The notes: generated by a model from the sequence alone, not told the origin. A stretch of 64,000 nucleotides of DNA from Cruorifilaria tuberocauda (GCA_013365365.1 JABVXU010000278.1:1-64000), one strand, 5' to 3'. Shown: positions 30,688 through 50,639, counted from the stretch's first letter. Made by a program: numbers and translations.

Positions 30688-33124
30688 AACGTTATTGTTA
30701 TATTTATTGCAATGATTTATTTAGCAGATAATCATAATTGTTGTCCAAGGTTTCTATATGTAAACAGAAAACCTTGTCTAATCCCACTTCAATTATTCCT
30801 TAGTATTCCTTTCTTGACGGTAGAAGTTTTGGAGATCAGGAAGTTATACGGCCAGTTCTCTAGTTCAAATATGTATGTAATACACAGATTGATGTTTTTG
30901 GATGAATAGAGGAGTGATAGCAGTAGATCTTGTAATGTTTAAGCAACCTTCTCTTTGACCGTGTTAATGTCTTGCAATTTTATCAATTTAAACATTTATG
31001 AAATTATGAAGTATTTAATAAAAATTGAGAAATAAGAATAATCAATGAAACTTGTAGCAGCAGAACGCATATTGATGATGAAGTTCTGCCATGTCAAATT
31101 CCATATTGTCAGATTAATTTGTTACTTAAGAAATAGATTATAATAAGACATGTATTCAGATATAATTAGATAATCGAAATTATATCAAATTCAAATTGTT
31201 CTGCTTTGTGTGCTGTATAGGTTTAGCTATATTAATTTTCATAGTATACATCTTACCATTGATAAAAAAATTTGTTGTTCAGTAAATAATTGATATAATC
31301 TATATTCTATGCTGGTAAGATTATTGAGCTATTGTGTGATTAAAGGATTTTTGAACTGTTGCAAACATTGGTGGATTTTTAAATGAACACTACACACGAG
31401 GACATGCTCAAATTTGATGAATCAGTATGGAAAAAATGTTGGAAAATAATTGGGTTTTCTATACCTACTGAAGATAAATGAAATCATTGATTCACAATTG
31501 TTTATACATTACATTGTATGAATTTGTCATATTATCTGTTATAAGTACATTTCTGCTGTTTCTAAAAATACGCTTGTTTCAATAGTCATAGTCACTTTTC
31601 GGGAAGATAACATAAACATCCTATCCTTTATGTCATAATCTATTTTATTGCTGTAAAAGTATGTCATGGATTCTTTTTCGATGGGTTCAATTCATTATGG
31701 AATAGGCGACTTCTAACACTTCGCTTGCAAACTTCTCTGCATCGTGATTTACTTTTCAAATGAAATCCTGAATTGATCATCAATGTCCCTTTATCAGATT
31801 ATTTGCGTATGATATTTGATTCTTGTACAGTTGCACTTCTATAAATGAAATGAAAAGTGTTATGAATTTTAATCTATTTAATGCTTATAGCCACCGAAAT
31901 ATTTCGACGGTATGTTCGATGTCATGTTAATATTATAATCAATTAATCGATATTGATATTATGATATGTAATAACATTAATTTGAGATATCATCCCGAGA
32001 AACATGTGCAACAATAGAGTTGTAAATGCATTAACTTAATTTAATATTCGATTTACATTCACCACCGCTGTTGTGTTTTTTGGTAATAGCATATTTAAAT
32101 ATTATATACAGACAAGTATGAGATAGATGCTTTTTGATGAATGAGGAATATTTATTCTGCAAACAAAATTCCATGCTTCGATGAACTTTTCAGAAGTTCT
32201 AAAAAAATTGTTCAGTGCATAAAGATAGCCAATTAATTCCTAGAAGCTCTCCTCCTCTTTATCCCTAGTCAGCTCCAGCACAAATATATCTATGATATTA
32301 CGCACTGTCTCACCCGCTACTCTACAGTTTATTTAAATTCAAAAAAATCATCAAATTCGTGCTGTGTTTAATTTTATTTCTTTAATCAGGAATAAATATC
32401 GAATACAAAGCAACGAATGACTAAATAGGAAATGATCCATGAAGCTCTAATATTGCGTGTAAGATTTATTGACAGAAGTGTCCTAATGACTAACTTTAAC
32501 AAAACAAACATTTATTACTCTTACATCAGTCCAGTATTCAGTTATTTTCTGTACGTTGTCGTCTTTGACTTGCACTTTTTAAATTTAATTTGTCTCATTC
32601 CACCATCTTTTATTTTTTTGCTCTTTTACCCCCTAAAATATTTGTTTTCCATTTCTATTTTTCAGAAAATTTTGATGTAAATTACTATTTTGATAATTCT
32701 TAAAAGTTAAACATGTAAACGACATTTTAGAGCCCTCCTCTCAATTCGATCTTTTTCGATTTCCTTCCTTAAAATTATCTTCTTGTCCCTCGCTTTTTTG
32801 GCTATCTAAAATATAGACTAAGTTTTACTGACTTCCTTAAGTTTACATTTGCTTCCTAATAGTGAAGTAGTCAAATCATTCCCCATCAAAATGTTCAAAT
32901 CAATGGCCAGCAAGCAAAATACAATTTAAAATTGTTCAATGTATTGTATGGAATTCATTTCATTCATTAGAACGTAATAGTAGTTTCCGCATTTTAAAGC
33001 AAAGTTTCATCACTTTATATATTAGTAAATAATCATTAATAAATATGAATCTATTATTGTAATCAGAAGAACCGATGGAATAAAACTGTTAAAGTGGTGG
33101 CTATTTCATAATATAAGGCCTAAG
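30688..33124. other. intergenic, nothing recognised
   Basis: AT-rich. The only longer frame (32432-32680) translates to hydrophobic AT-rich filler without motifs. Confidence 0.5.
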
Positions 33125-33292
33125 ATGAAAATGAGAGATTTAATTTCATTTCCAACCATTATTGGCTTACTATTATTGATTAGATCATGCTTTCGACTTC
33201 AAGACACAGAGAAAGTACTTCTGGGGCTATTTGGTGCTTTTGGAAATGGCTCTGTTTTATTTTCATTTTATAATTTATTAAATTTCATATAG
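33125..33292 (+). CDS. possible small secreted or membrane peptide ORF
   Basis: An ATG-to-TAG frame of 55 codons. The start MKMRDLISFPTIIGLLLLI looks like a signal peptide or anchor (about residues 5-20), followed by RSCFRLQDTEKVLLGLFGAF. No known family and no dibasic cleavage sites. It is isolated between MTG2 and the GPCR gene. It could be a first exon, but no good donor is obvious before the stop. Chance is quite possible in sequence of this composition. Confidence 0.2.
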   Translation: MKMRDLISFPTIIGLLLLIRSCFRLQDTEKVLLGLFGAFGNGSVLFSFYNLLNFI

Positions 33293-35432
33293 GTTGTCAA
33301 ATTCTGCATGAACGTGTTTATAAATAAATAATTGTTTCATAGTAATATTTGTTCAAAAAGTTTTACAATTTCTACTAACGTGCTATTTCTTATAATATTG
33401 AAGAACAATGAAGAATAGCTATACTTTTTTTCTGAGAATCTTTCGGAAGGGGATTATTAATATTATTAATAAATATGATTTTAAGCAGCGTAGGAAATTG
33501 AACTCCATCTGGTTACGCCTATAACTTTTGATATTTCTTAAAATTATCAATTTGGCTTGTTTCTAGTAATGTGGAAATAAATCTCACCATTTTGTTGCAA
33601 TGAAATTTATCGCCAATTGCTTAGTTTATTATTAACGCCATTAATGAAGAGGTTGTAATACAGATTCATCCATTCGTTATAGTTTACTTTTAATTATTTT
33701 TCAATTCTTCCTTACTGCTTAGTTAGAAGCCTGATCAAGCTAACAATGTAAATTATTTCGGTAATTGAATTTGGTAATTTAATATTTACATTATACAAAG
33801 AAAAGGTCTCAATTTCAAATACTCCAATAGTATTTAGTTCCCCATGTTGCAAACGAAAAATTTACATCAAAAGAATTTTATGAGAAATTCATTAGTATGA
33901 CATGGACTGATCGAAAAAATGCGGGATAAAATATTTCAAAAAGTCACAATTAGACGTCATCTGTTGGGAGATAATTTATTTCTCATCTGAAACAAATAAG
34001 CTTCTCGACAATTTAGTTTTTCAATAATTGATGCGTCTTTTTAAACCTTCTATTATCCTTTTTTTTCATTATTTTTATCATAGCTTATTTCACTTTCACA
34101 TTGTTCCCCTCATTTCCCTTCTCCTAGAAATTCTCCTCTTTGACGTATTTTTTCTGTTTGCGATGCAACTCTTTCTACACTAATATTCTTTGAGCTTCCA
34201 TCAATTGCTTATTAAAACATAAAAACTGTAGTTACGCTAACAAAAAAGCAATAATTAATCGTTAGAAGTCAAGTAAAATTATTGGTTTTGCAAAAAGTTC
34301 TACTTAATTGATAATTTGCTGTAATAAATGAAATCAGGAATCATATATTAATTACCACAAAAAAACATTAATTAATGTTGCTTGTTTTCAAAAGTTATAC
34401 TTGCGGTAAACTTTAACTAAGAGAAGTTTTATTCTGAGCAACTCCATGTTTTCAATTCTCTGCAACGTTGCAGAGATTAGTATTTACTACTTCTTAAAAT
34501 GGGTACTGAGATAATGGATGCAAGTTTGCATAGAAATTCATATTTTTCATGCTTCCGGAAAAATGGTTTCTCCAGTAGCTCTTCCGATATGGTATACTAA
34601 TTGTGTCAAAACTTCATTTAATCAGTTTAGATTTCGAGTGCAACCATTCCACTGTATGTCAAAGCATTCACATTAATTCACTTTTTTCTAATTAGTGTTA
34701 AGCAATCTAAAAAACTCTTTCGTTTATCAATTATATCTTTGTTATCAAATCTACAAATACTATCAGACTCAGCAATATATTTTTATTATTCATTTTTTCT
34801 TCTTTAATGAATTTAATGAACAAAATACGCCAACGTATGGATTACATAGGACAAGTTTTGGTGTGATCGGGCTATGATGATTCTTCTGTCGTATATCAAC
34901 AAATATTAGTAGTCCCAAGAATGGGTAGCTCGGTACTATAATACTACTTCAATCAGTGTCTCTTTGTTTCGGGCAAATCTTTGTATTGCAAAGTGATTTA
35001 TTCAATTTGTTCAATTAAACGAAAATTTACTGACAAGAAATTTCGTATGTAAAATATTATAAGCAAGCCATATTTTATCATTTTCTGAGACAGTTAGCAT
35101 AAGTTAAATATAAGCATATCTACGCAATAAAAATCAAGAAAATAGCAAACAAGTCTATTTATTTCTTCGGAGATTGGAAAATTTTATTGAGAAGTAGCTT
35201 CATAGTTATTGATATCATTTTGTTCTGTTAGAGTAAGGAGTGAATCGCACAATTTATAGTTACTTTCATAAAACTTTCAAATTAATTTTTGCTTAAAATT
35301 GAGAATGGCATTACGAGAAGCTGAGCTTTTCGTAACGAAGCTATTTTTGTTTTCAAAGATTTATACAATTTTCCGAGGCAACAAATACCTGAAAGATCAA
35401 TAAACATCATTTTCAAGCGTTTTGTAGTTCAG
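33293..35432. other. intergenic, upstream of the GPCR candidate
   Basis: No coding exons were recognised. It contains the perfect palindrome at 34457-34476. Promoter and first exon of the GPCR gene may lie here but cannot be pinned down. Confidence 0.45.
34457..34476. repeat. perfect 20-base palindrome
   Basis: Centred on AACGTT, with arms TCTCTGCAAC and GTTGCAGAGA. It has no spacer, so it suits a dimeric protein site better than an RNA hairpin. Confidence 0.8.
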
Positions 35433-38400
35433 AGGAATCGGAACACTCAAGATATGAAGATATCCTTGTGGATGTTTTGGCACCAAATAAATTCGAAGTA
35501 TTTACGGTATTCGTATTTCTGTCACTTATGACCATTGATGTTTCTGTGAATTTATTGGTTGTTTACATTGTTATTCGTCAGAAAAAGTTGATAAGACTAT
35601 TAATCTTCATGATTGTTATGGTTGAAGTTTTCAGATTTAATTAATGAATTCATATTTTCTGCAAAGTTAAATATCTCAATAAAACATTATGATTTGAAAA
35701 AACAAGCGAAATTCGCTTTGATTCACTTTGATGCTCATAATGCTTATAATGCTCATAATTCTTTGATTATAATGATTTAATTTTCACATATCAATGCTTT
35801 AATCTCTAATAGCGATAGACTTAATTAATCAAAATAGCTATTTGATAAGAGAATTACTAATGAGAAGCTCTTGTCTGTGACAAACAGAAATGTGCACGAT
35901 TTGTATTTGCATGTTTTACAAATTTCAATTTTTCGCGCCTTTCCACAATCATACTTTGCAATTTTTACCGGAAATCTTCAAGGTTTAATTACCTGATATA
36001 ATCAAATATGTATTTATATCTCTGCACTGATATCAAATACGTTGATTTTATGGAGTGACAGATAGATTAATTGGTAATCAAAGATTTCAGTTCATTCACA
36101 TGTCAAAAATATGCTCCAATGGCAAATAAGAACACATGCTGTTGCAAGGCATAGAAATTTTTCAGCTCTTTTTCAAATTATGTTATTAGATCTTTAAATT
36201 CCAAAGCTTAAAATGTTTACTTTTGCAATAAGATAAGCTGAACTTATTCAGACTCATTTAAATGCATGCATTTTATTAACGGTTAAAAAATCATACTATG
36301 ATCCAGAAATTTTTTGAAGTCTTCAGAATAACATAATATTAAATTTATAAAAAGAATGATATCTTGCAGGAAATCTTGTTTGCAGCATCACCATTTAAAC
36401 AAAAAATATGGCGAACTAATCAAATGATAATGCTGATATGGATTATTGCAACAGCATTATCAATTCCGGAACCATTAACGGTTGACTTATCCAGTTGTCT
36501 TTAATCGATCAAATTTTACTACTAAAGTAAGACAGAGTTTGTTTACATATGAATTAAGTTGATGCTATGCATATTTAAAAAGTTAGAATGAAAGTCTGAA
36601 ATATGAAATATTCATTGTTCAATTCAATCTGATCTGATAAGCAAGGAACCATAGTTATGTAAAATTTTTTCAATAAAAATTTTTACATCTTTGCTGAAAG
36701 TAGACGTGTACTGAGACAAACAAAATTAAGACGTCATATGATTAAAATAACAATAAAAGGACAAAATGTTCTTATTTTATTATCCCCATATTAATTCTTC
36801 ATCCATTCCTAAAAACCGAAACAACATACATATGTCAGCCAAATAATTTTTTTATCCATTTATCATTTTAGTCCATACGTTTTGAACCATATCACGTTTA
36901 TCACCTTTTAAATGTGTGTTTTTTAGTGGAGTACGAGATGTAAGGAAAGTTGGTCAGTTAAAACGCAGCGCTATTATCAGTTGATACCAACAGTCGGTTT
37001 ATTTTTCTTGCCTTTATTGTTAATCACTGTTCTCTGCATACATATGGCAATTGTCTTATCTAAGAATGTACTGATCATAGGAAAGCGACAAATGATCAAC
37101 AGGTACTATCCACTATCAGTTGTAGCCTCTACCGCATTTATTTTTAAACCCGATGTTATGCATCTTATTTTTCTACTGCTAGCGAAACACCGTTAGAAAA
37201 TTGCAAAAAACACTGGGAATTTTCGAGATACTACTCTTTCAAACTTATCGTCTCAGACTATGCATTGTATATTGGGAGAAGTAAAACTCTTTCTAAAAGA
37301 CACATTACGAAGTACCAAATCTGAAGTCAATTTTATGCTACTATCAAAGATCATATACTTATGTCAACAACTGAAAAATATAAATTGAAAATACATTATC
37401 TACAAGGATGCTGTCTGCACATTCTTGATAATGTCCTTATTCGAGTCCGAATGTAACCATTCAATCGATATCGGTAGAAAGGACAAATTTTTATAGCTGC
37501 GCAATTGAAGAATTATTTAACTTTTCTAGAATATTAAAGCATAAAGATAAATATCTTTTTCTTGATTAAAGCTTTATTATTGTTCGCCTACGTGTTATTC
37601 CATGTTTATAAATTTTTTATATCATTATTCCATGCTTATAAATTTTGAATTTTCAAGTGACGAAAGGCTTGAACAAAGCTGACATTATTCATTAAATAAA
37701 TGCAAAAAACATCAACTCCATCTATGTTTGGAATAAGAGAAGAAAGGAATGACGAGCAACTGGAAAGAACTTATGACTTTTCATATAGGCTTTAAATGAG
37801 TGATTCGAAATGCTTTCCATTGTTCATTTCTAGAGACAAAATTAGCTAAAAACTATTTGATTTTTTGTTTTTATGAGTAAAACTGACAGTTGTTGAAGAG
37901 GAAAAAATTTACTTGAAAGTGAATGAGCTTGAGAAAACAGATCTTAAGCTGGCAATCCATAAAATTTCCAGTTTAGGATTAATCAAATAGTGAATTTCAA
38001 GTTTTTGAGATGAGATCGAAAATTTCTTTTTTGCTAATAAGTTGGTAGTCACCATTCCATATCATTCTAATAATTAGTTAGAAAAGATATAATATTCAAT
38101 TATAATGCTTGGTCAATTATTGATTTTAATCTTTTGTAGATCTAAAATTATTGGAAAAAATCTTTCTGATACGAGTTCTCAAATTTTTGCTCTCAATATG
38201 ATCTGCACTTGGATGGAATAATAATATGTCTTATTTGCTAGTCTCAAAAATTAAGTTCAATTTCTAAGCATTGTGGTTGATGATTTATTTATTACCATTT
38301 TCACAATTCATTACAATTTAAACTTTAAATATAGTAAAAGTAATGAGAAACTTATTAGAAATTAAATTTTTTTAGGAAAAAAGCAACCAAATGCTTCGGA

Positions 38401-38913
38401 TGGTTGTAATTTTATTTGCGCTCTATTATTATTCCCTGTTACCTCTATAATCTCACTTTTAAGTTTCAGACATCAACTTTTATAACTGAGGAAAGTTCAA
38501 GGCAGCAGAATATTCTGCAAAAAGTGGGGTCAGGGGAAGGGATATCCGTATTTGACGATTTCAAATTACTGTCAATAATTGCTGGAAGAGACATTTTGTA
38601 AATTTTTTTTTGGAATTTGGCAACAATTCTCTTCAGCTCGTGCTGAATTTCTTCAATCATAAATGATAAATTTGATTTTTCTGATGCTACAGTGCTTTTA
38701 ACGTTGATCCATTCGCACCATTGTATAATTATGATATTGTTCTCTCCCTACGAAAGTTTATTTCGAGATTTATGAGTTATTCGTCATGTTGCATCAATCC
38801 AATATTTTACCATTTCATGAGCGTAAGTTCTTCCTTTGGCTCTAATTTCAAATTCCAACTGCTTTATTTTTCATATTAATCAAGGAAATAAAAATTAGGA
38901 AAATTTTAACTGA
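35433..38913 (+). CDS. class A (rhodopsin-like) GPCR, probable peptide receptor; TM2-TM3 not found
   Basis: Short exons encode most of a seven-helix receptor. TM1 exon from about 35433: FEVFTVFVFLSLMTIDVSVN then LLVVYIVIRQKK. TM4 exon 36370-36480: PFKQKIWRTNQMIMLIWIIA, ending SIPEPLT. ECL2-TM5 exon 36927-37102: CKESW, then QRYYQLIPTVGLFFLPLLL. TM6 exon 38384-38437: SNQMLRMVVILFALYYYSL. TM7 exon 38693-38822: SYSSCCINPIFYHFMS, the NPxxY-like core. Last exon 38899-38913: ENFN then stop. Phases agree for TM4 to TM5 (0), TM5 to TM6 (2), TM6 to TM7 (2) and TM7 to tail (0). I could not find exons for TM2 and TM3 with a DRY-type motif between about 35590 and 36369, nor a TM1 donor I trust. The C-tail is very short. 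It may be a decaying pseudogene, a receptor with diverged exons, or a local misassembly. Ligand unknown; the exons resemble neuropeptide receptors. Confidence 0.6.
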
Positions 38914-40353
38914 GGATAATTTCTTCCCAACAAATTAACACTAGAAGTTTTGTTTGAAAAGTAGGTGTTGACAAAACACAATAGAATCTCGAAATTAAGT
39001 AGCTAATGATCCCGTAGCAACTAATGCAATATCATTATTTGAAATACAGGGATTTCCGAATTAGCCATTCTCAAAAGTTTGCGTCACAAACATTCGTTAG
39101 GTACTTATGACATGCATAAGCAGAAGCACATAATAATTTAACTTTATGCCAACTTTCATGATTCATGCCAAGAATTTGGCGAACACAAATCTGAGATACA
39201 AAATAAAAGAACCGTGCAAGATGTATTGAATACACTGGGTTAATTCTGTAGACAAAAAAATTTGAATACTATAAACACTTTGATTTTTTTTTGTTTTTCA
39301 AAGTTCTAAAAAGAAAAGAATGTAATAGGGAGCCAATATCAGATGGAATGTTTGCAGTATTATTAATATTTAGATAAATTACCCGTGCCTTAAGTACAAT
39401 TAAGAAAATATGGAAAATGAAATAGTTATGTTGAAGGAACATATTTTATATGAAATATTCAGAGTGAAATATGCAAAACATTAAAAGCTCTGCAATGATA
39501 TTAATTTACATACCTGTAAAATCAAATAAAATTTTAATAAACTGAAGAAAATGAAAAGTGAACTGAAACAATTACCTTCAAAATGGGAAAGAGCTGATCC
39601 GTGAATAATTACAAAAACAAATTTAGTCATAATATTTCAGAGAAGTTTGAAGAGAAATATGAAACAACGTAATAATTAAGGAAATTTCTACTTGTAACAT
39701 AAGTTTACGGCGATAATACCAAGGGAGAAGTTTCAAGCTTAATAACTTTGGTGGTTAAATGATTAGAAAGTTTTTGAATTTTCCTTTCTCTTAGATTACC
39801 CATAGAATTCAGGGAAAATAAAAGATGATACAGTCAAATATGAGTTGGTGCTGAATAAACATTAATTACAAAATAATGAGAGAGGATCAAGTATTACACA
39901 ATCCATACTTAAAAACTTGTTTAACGAAATAATAAGAGAAAAATAAAACTGGCATGTAGACGCATCCCAAATTATTAGGAAGCACCCGAATTGCTATCGA
40001 TGATTAAAAAAGCTCGAAGAAAGTGTTTCCTGAATATTTAAAAGAGTAGCACTTGTAGGAAATTCAAATTTCAAAACTTTTGAAATAGTCAACTGTTTGA
40101 GATAATTACAGGTAATGGAAATAAATTGAGACTTTTGTAATAAAATCGAAAAATGAATGATAATTTTTAAAAAGTCGAAGAAATTGCTAGTCAGATATTG
40201 AAATTTTTTGTTCTAAAAATAGAATTCGCATTTCAAACGATTCCGACATGAATTGTGATGTATCTGCGGTCCAAACAAATGGAATGATTCAACAAAAAGT
40301 AACAAATATGATGATAATGATCGGTTGACAAATTTTTAATGAAATTACAATTG
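38914..40353. other. convergent intergenic region
   Basis: Lies between the GPCR candidate (+) and the nuclear receptor (-), so it holds both 3' ends. AT-rich, no gene seen. Confidence 0.5.
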
Positions 40354-46487
<6,134 letters not shown>

Positions 46488-46824
46488 CTGCAGTGGAAAA
46501 ATGTGAGAGCAATAAAAACATGAAAAAGATTATTTGCCACAATTAGAATGGAAAAAAAACCCAAACAATGATACTCATTTTGCTTCAAAAACGACTTAAT
46601 AAGAAAGTAAAGCCTCTTTTGACAAACGAAATTAATTTTTCAAATATTTTAAAAGGATATTTATGAAATTTGTCTGTCGGAGAATTGAAATGACCCGCTA
46701 ATATGAAGCCTAAGAAGTAAGATGAAGCAAGTGGTTGGCATGGAAATTGCATGCCAGTGAAAGCTTCGGAAGCGCTACTCTCCCCATATGGTATTTGTTG
46801 AGTGGGATGGGTTGCAGAGACGTA

Positions 46825-46832
46825 CAAGGTCA
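46825..46832 (+). promoter_or_regulatory. CAAGGTCA half-site near the receptor's 5' end
   Basis: A fifth exact copy of the octamer, about 340 bases upstream of the A/B exon on the transcript strand, in the presumed promoter or 5' UTR. It is consistent with direct nuclear-receptor control. Confidence 0.4.
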
Positions 46833-47116
46833 ACTGTTTACTACCCAATCTCTCCCTGTTCAACCGTCCGTTTCGCTGTTCGAAACCAAACCGCTCCTCC
46901 CGCCCGACCGACCGGTCAGTCATTCCTCTCCATTCCGGTATTTCAGCATATCCCTCTCCTTCATCTTTCCCGACTGCACGGTATTCTTATCACTTTTCCC
47001 TACCGCCCCTTCTCGCTGTTCGACGAGCAGTGGCAACAGGTCGAGGTCACCATCCAACATTCAACATTTTCCCTTTTACAAACTCAAACTCTCTCACCTG
47101 TCCTCATTAAATTACA

Positions 47117-47145
47117 CAGACACACACATACACACACACACATAC
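47117..47145. repeat. CA-rich simple repeat
   Basis: Interrupted (CA)n: ACAGACACACACATACACAC continuing for about ten more bases. Confidence 0.85.
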
Positions 47146-48499
47146 ATATGCATAAACTGGCCCAAGTTTTCCGTGCCGATTTTCTCTACTGTAAAGCAAG
47201 ATAGGCAATGAGAAACTCTAAAGTTTCAAAGACTATACGGAAAGCGTCACGTAAAGTAAAATATCAACGATGATTTTGAAAAAGTTCGCAAAAACGACCA
47301 TTCATTTGAAAAGTGAATTCGTTTCTCTGATAGTAATCTCATCAGCCTGTTAATGACTGACCAAATCTTGCAGATTACACCTAAAAACGGATGATTTCAA
47401 AAAATGATAAAACACAAGTTTATTTTTGTTTGCTGGTAAGATAAATCTTGATATGTTAGCGGACTGATGCTACGAGTGAGAAAATGGCATAATCATATCA
47501 TTAAGATAGAAAAAAAAACTAAAAACAATACTCTTTTCAAGTTATTGACGCCATCATTTCATTTTTTCTATCACATTTATCCTGCTTACTCTATAATACA
47601 TTATCTGTTCTACTTCAATTTTAAATCTGAAAAATGCTGAATCGATGAATGAAGCAACCACTGATAACTGTGCTATAACATCAATGTTACTTTTATTAAA
47701 TAATGGCTTTATTATGGAATAAAATGAAACTAATACGAATTCTGTAAAGTCATTAATTCAATCAACCCTGAAATCGAGAAGGTTACACAGCAAAGAACTT
47801 TCTATAGTTTAAAATAATAGTGAGGATGCGAAGTGTTGTCAAAACGGAATCAGCAAATGCCAACTACTATATTTCAAAGCATGATGACACATGGTGTGAT
47901 TCAGGTAGGTCAAATTTCAACCGAGTGGTGGAATGAAGGACACTCGGTAAGGTTGTTTGATAGCAATTAATTGTGCAAAATCAAGGTGAAGCTTTGGAGA
48001 TGAACTTTTCTTTTAATGAATATAAAAGTATTCATTATAATAATAAAATGCTCAGTAAATAAATCGACAATAAGTTAGTGAAAATTTTCGACATTCAACT
48101 ATTTGTTTATCGCTGACTAATCTTGGATGAAGTTAATACTGAAATGTTAACAAGAATTCAACTAACTATTAAAAAGGTACACATACAAGATAAGAAATAT
48201 GAGCTAAATTGTGAGTAAATTAAATGATACGATTTATATTAATTAAGTCAGATTCTCCAATATCAAACTGAATTTGTTCAATTGGAAATGGAAATCTTGT
48301 TTGATTGAAAGTTTAATTATGCATTTCAGTTAGAAAAGAAGTATTTATGTTAAAACAAAAGAAAAAATCATTAGAAAATAATATATACAGCTTTAGAATG
48401 CGATAATGAAAGTGAAAGGAAATGATCGAAAAATGAGAAGAGCGAGTTGACCAATAGAACTTACCTAATAATTTTTTACCCAATCGGTGGCGCACTTAC

Positions 48500-48550
48500 G
48501 GTGGGAATTGGCGGTGATGATGACAGCAAAAATCACGACCTAAATCTAAC
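48500..48550 (-). CDS. possible upstream coding exon of the nuclear receptor
   Basis: On the minus strand, TTGGCAG precedes and GTAAGT follows a 51-base open segment (LDLGRDFCCHHHRQFP). Its 3' phase (2) matches the A/B exon that starts at 46487, which would give PP-CDGKKKQTK across the junction. There is no independent conservation evidence. If real, the A/B exon is internal in one isoform. Confidence 0.25.
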
Positions 48551-50639
48551 CTGCCAAATGAAAACGTTCAAAAATGAGTACATTCATAGATCATTTCTTT
48601 TCTACTCGTCAAAACTACTGCTTACAATGAGAATTTAATTTGACAGTAATTTAATATTAATAACAAATCACTTCCAATTAAAAAGCTTTTTGAGCATGAA
48701 ATTTTGAGCATATTTTTCAAAGAAATCTTAGTTTTGATCAAATTACTTTTATTAAAAGTTTCATAAAACTATTTCAGCTCTTTTGTAGCGAGCAATCAAT
48801 TCATGCAATAATCTTATTTTAAAATTCTTCAAAATGAATCAAAAATATCTTGAGAGCATGCGGTGGTTATATAATTATAAAAAAACATCATTTTAATTGA
48901 AACCTGTGAATAAAACTAAAAAACGTAATAATTAATAAGAGGGTGGGTAGAGATCAATAGTTTGAAAAATCGAATTCTGGATATCACTCAAAAATCCAGT
49001 GGATATTTAGATTTAATAGGAGTTGCTCACTTGAACCATTTGTTGGCAATTGTAAATGATCTAGTCAAAGATTTATTTGATCATACGTGTTCGGATTGCT
49101 TATTGTTACAATTTCACAACAGCAACTGCAATACATGGTTAACGATCAGTGAAAAACTAATAATTAATTGTTACTACTTTTGAAATCATTATCCGAGAAT
49201 AAGACTTTAACGAACTTTGTTGATAACTTCAGCAGTTTCTTTGTAAACGATCGTAAGAGCGCAGGAATTGAGTATTAACAGCAAATTTAGAAATGTGTCC
49301 TTATTTACTCAAAATCAAATAAATTTAAAGGTTAAAAAGACACAAACATACATTTATCTAAACTGGATAAAAAAATTTAATTGAAATCGTATTCGGCAAT
49401 AACTTTTTTATAAATATATTTATTTCAGCATAATGTGATGCTTTCCCTTTTCCTGCAAATGATGCAGTAAATTAAATTAATAATATTCTAGATATTTCAC
49501 TGCTCGAGATTGATATAAGCAATTAGTAGGTAGGATAAAAATATCAAATCGGAAATTGTATGAAAGTATGCTTAGCTTCTGACTTGATTTTTTTCTAATT
49601 TATAGCTCGGATTCGTCATTTTCCACTGCGACATAATACAAATTTTTATTATTTGAAGAGCCAACAGTGGTATCAGATATCTTGTCGTGTCATTCAAAGC
49701 GTATCCGACTTCGCGTTTTTTCATAACAACCACTTCTCTCTAGTTTACTCTCGTCCTGCTATTAGCTAGTAATATCAAACTTATAATTTCTCTCAATTAT
49801 TTTATCTCATTGATAATAAATCTCTCATTACTTACTTCGCTACTACAAATGATTATTGCATTTCAATCCATAAAATTTAGAAAAATGAATATTTCTAAAA
49901 TTACTATAATGTTCATCTCATTGTCCGAAAGTTCACTTGAATATTTCAAAGTTTTTCTTTGTCTACAAAAATTGGCATGGATTTTGAAACGGATGAAAAG
50001 GCAATTGTTGGAAGTGATATTGAAGGACTGAGTAATATTAATGATGATAATTTCGATTTCTTCAGACTCTCAAATATCTCATTTTAAATCTTTTTGGAAT
50101 TTTAGCTACAGAATAATAAAATCATGAAACAATTTATAAAGATTGCTTAGAAATTCAATTATAATTACTATAACTTCAAAAATATTATTGACTTAAACAT
50201 CAAAGACCTTTTTAAGTTTTTTCAAATATCATATCTTATTTTAAACTTTATTTATTGCTTACATCATTCCATAGATTTCCCAATCTTAGAAGCACTTAGT
50301 AAATTATTGAATAAGCAACAGGTAATGTAAACAAAATAATTTTTGAAATTTCATTCATCACCATTTTCCTCTCTTCATATTTTATGTGTACTATTTTATC
50401 GTCGTTTCTTTATCACTTATTTTTCGTCAAGAAACCAATAAATTGTAAAACTAGTTAGAGATGTTCTATCCTGCAGAGATTTTCAGCTTAAAATTTAGAG
50501 TTCCAGTTCTACAACTTATATGTTTCCTTCTCCCCCGCTTTACATATTCCTTCCCCCGTTCTTCCAACAAACTGCAATATGCGGAGGATATTATTTAACT
50601 TGAAATCTCTTTCTCCAACATTTGCTTGGTATATCTTAC
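48551..50639. other. intron or intergenic, nothing recognised
   Basis: AT-rich sequence between the candidate 5' exons of the receptor gene. No clear exon or element. Confidence 0.4.

Larger units (their letters stand above)
46488..48499. other. 5' region or intron of the nuclear receptor gene
   Basis: 46800-47100 is GC- and pyrimidine-rich and looks like a promoter or 5' UTR. It holds another exact CAAGGTCA at 46825-46832 and a CA-rich tract at about 47117-47145. Overlapping long frames here on both strands (46585-46923 minus, 46735-47211 plus) lack conserved motifs and probably reflect the composition. Confidence 0.4.

Noticed and set aside
46585..46923. 112-codon minus-strand frame upstream of the receptor A/B exon
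   Set aside because: It ends in a stop before the A/B exon and cannot be spliced in without losing its tail; more likely 5' UTR.
46735..47211. 158-codon plus-strand frame (with 138- and 102-codon frames overlapping)
   Set aside because: All three frames are open because the patch is pyrimidine-rich; no motif or splice support. It lies in the presumed promoter of the minus-strand receptor gene.
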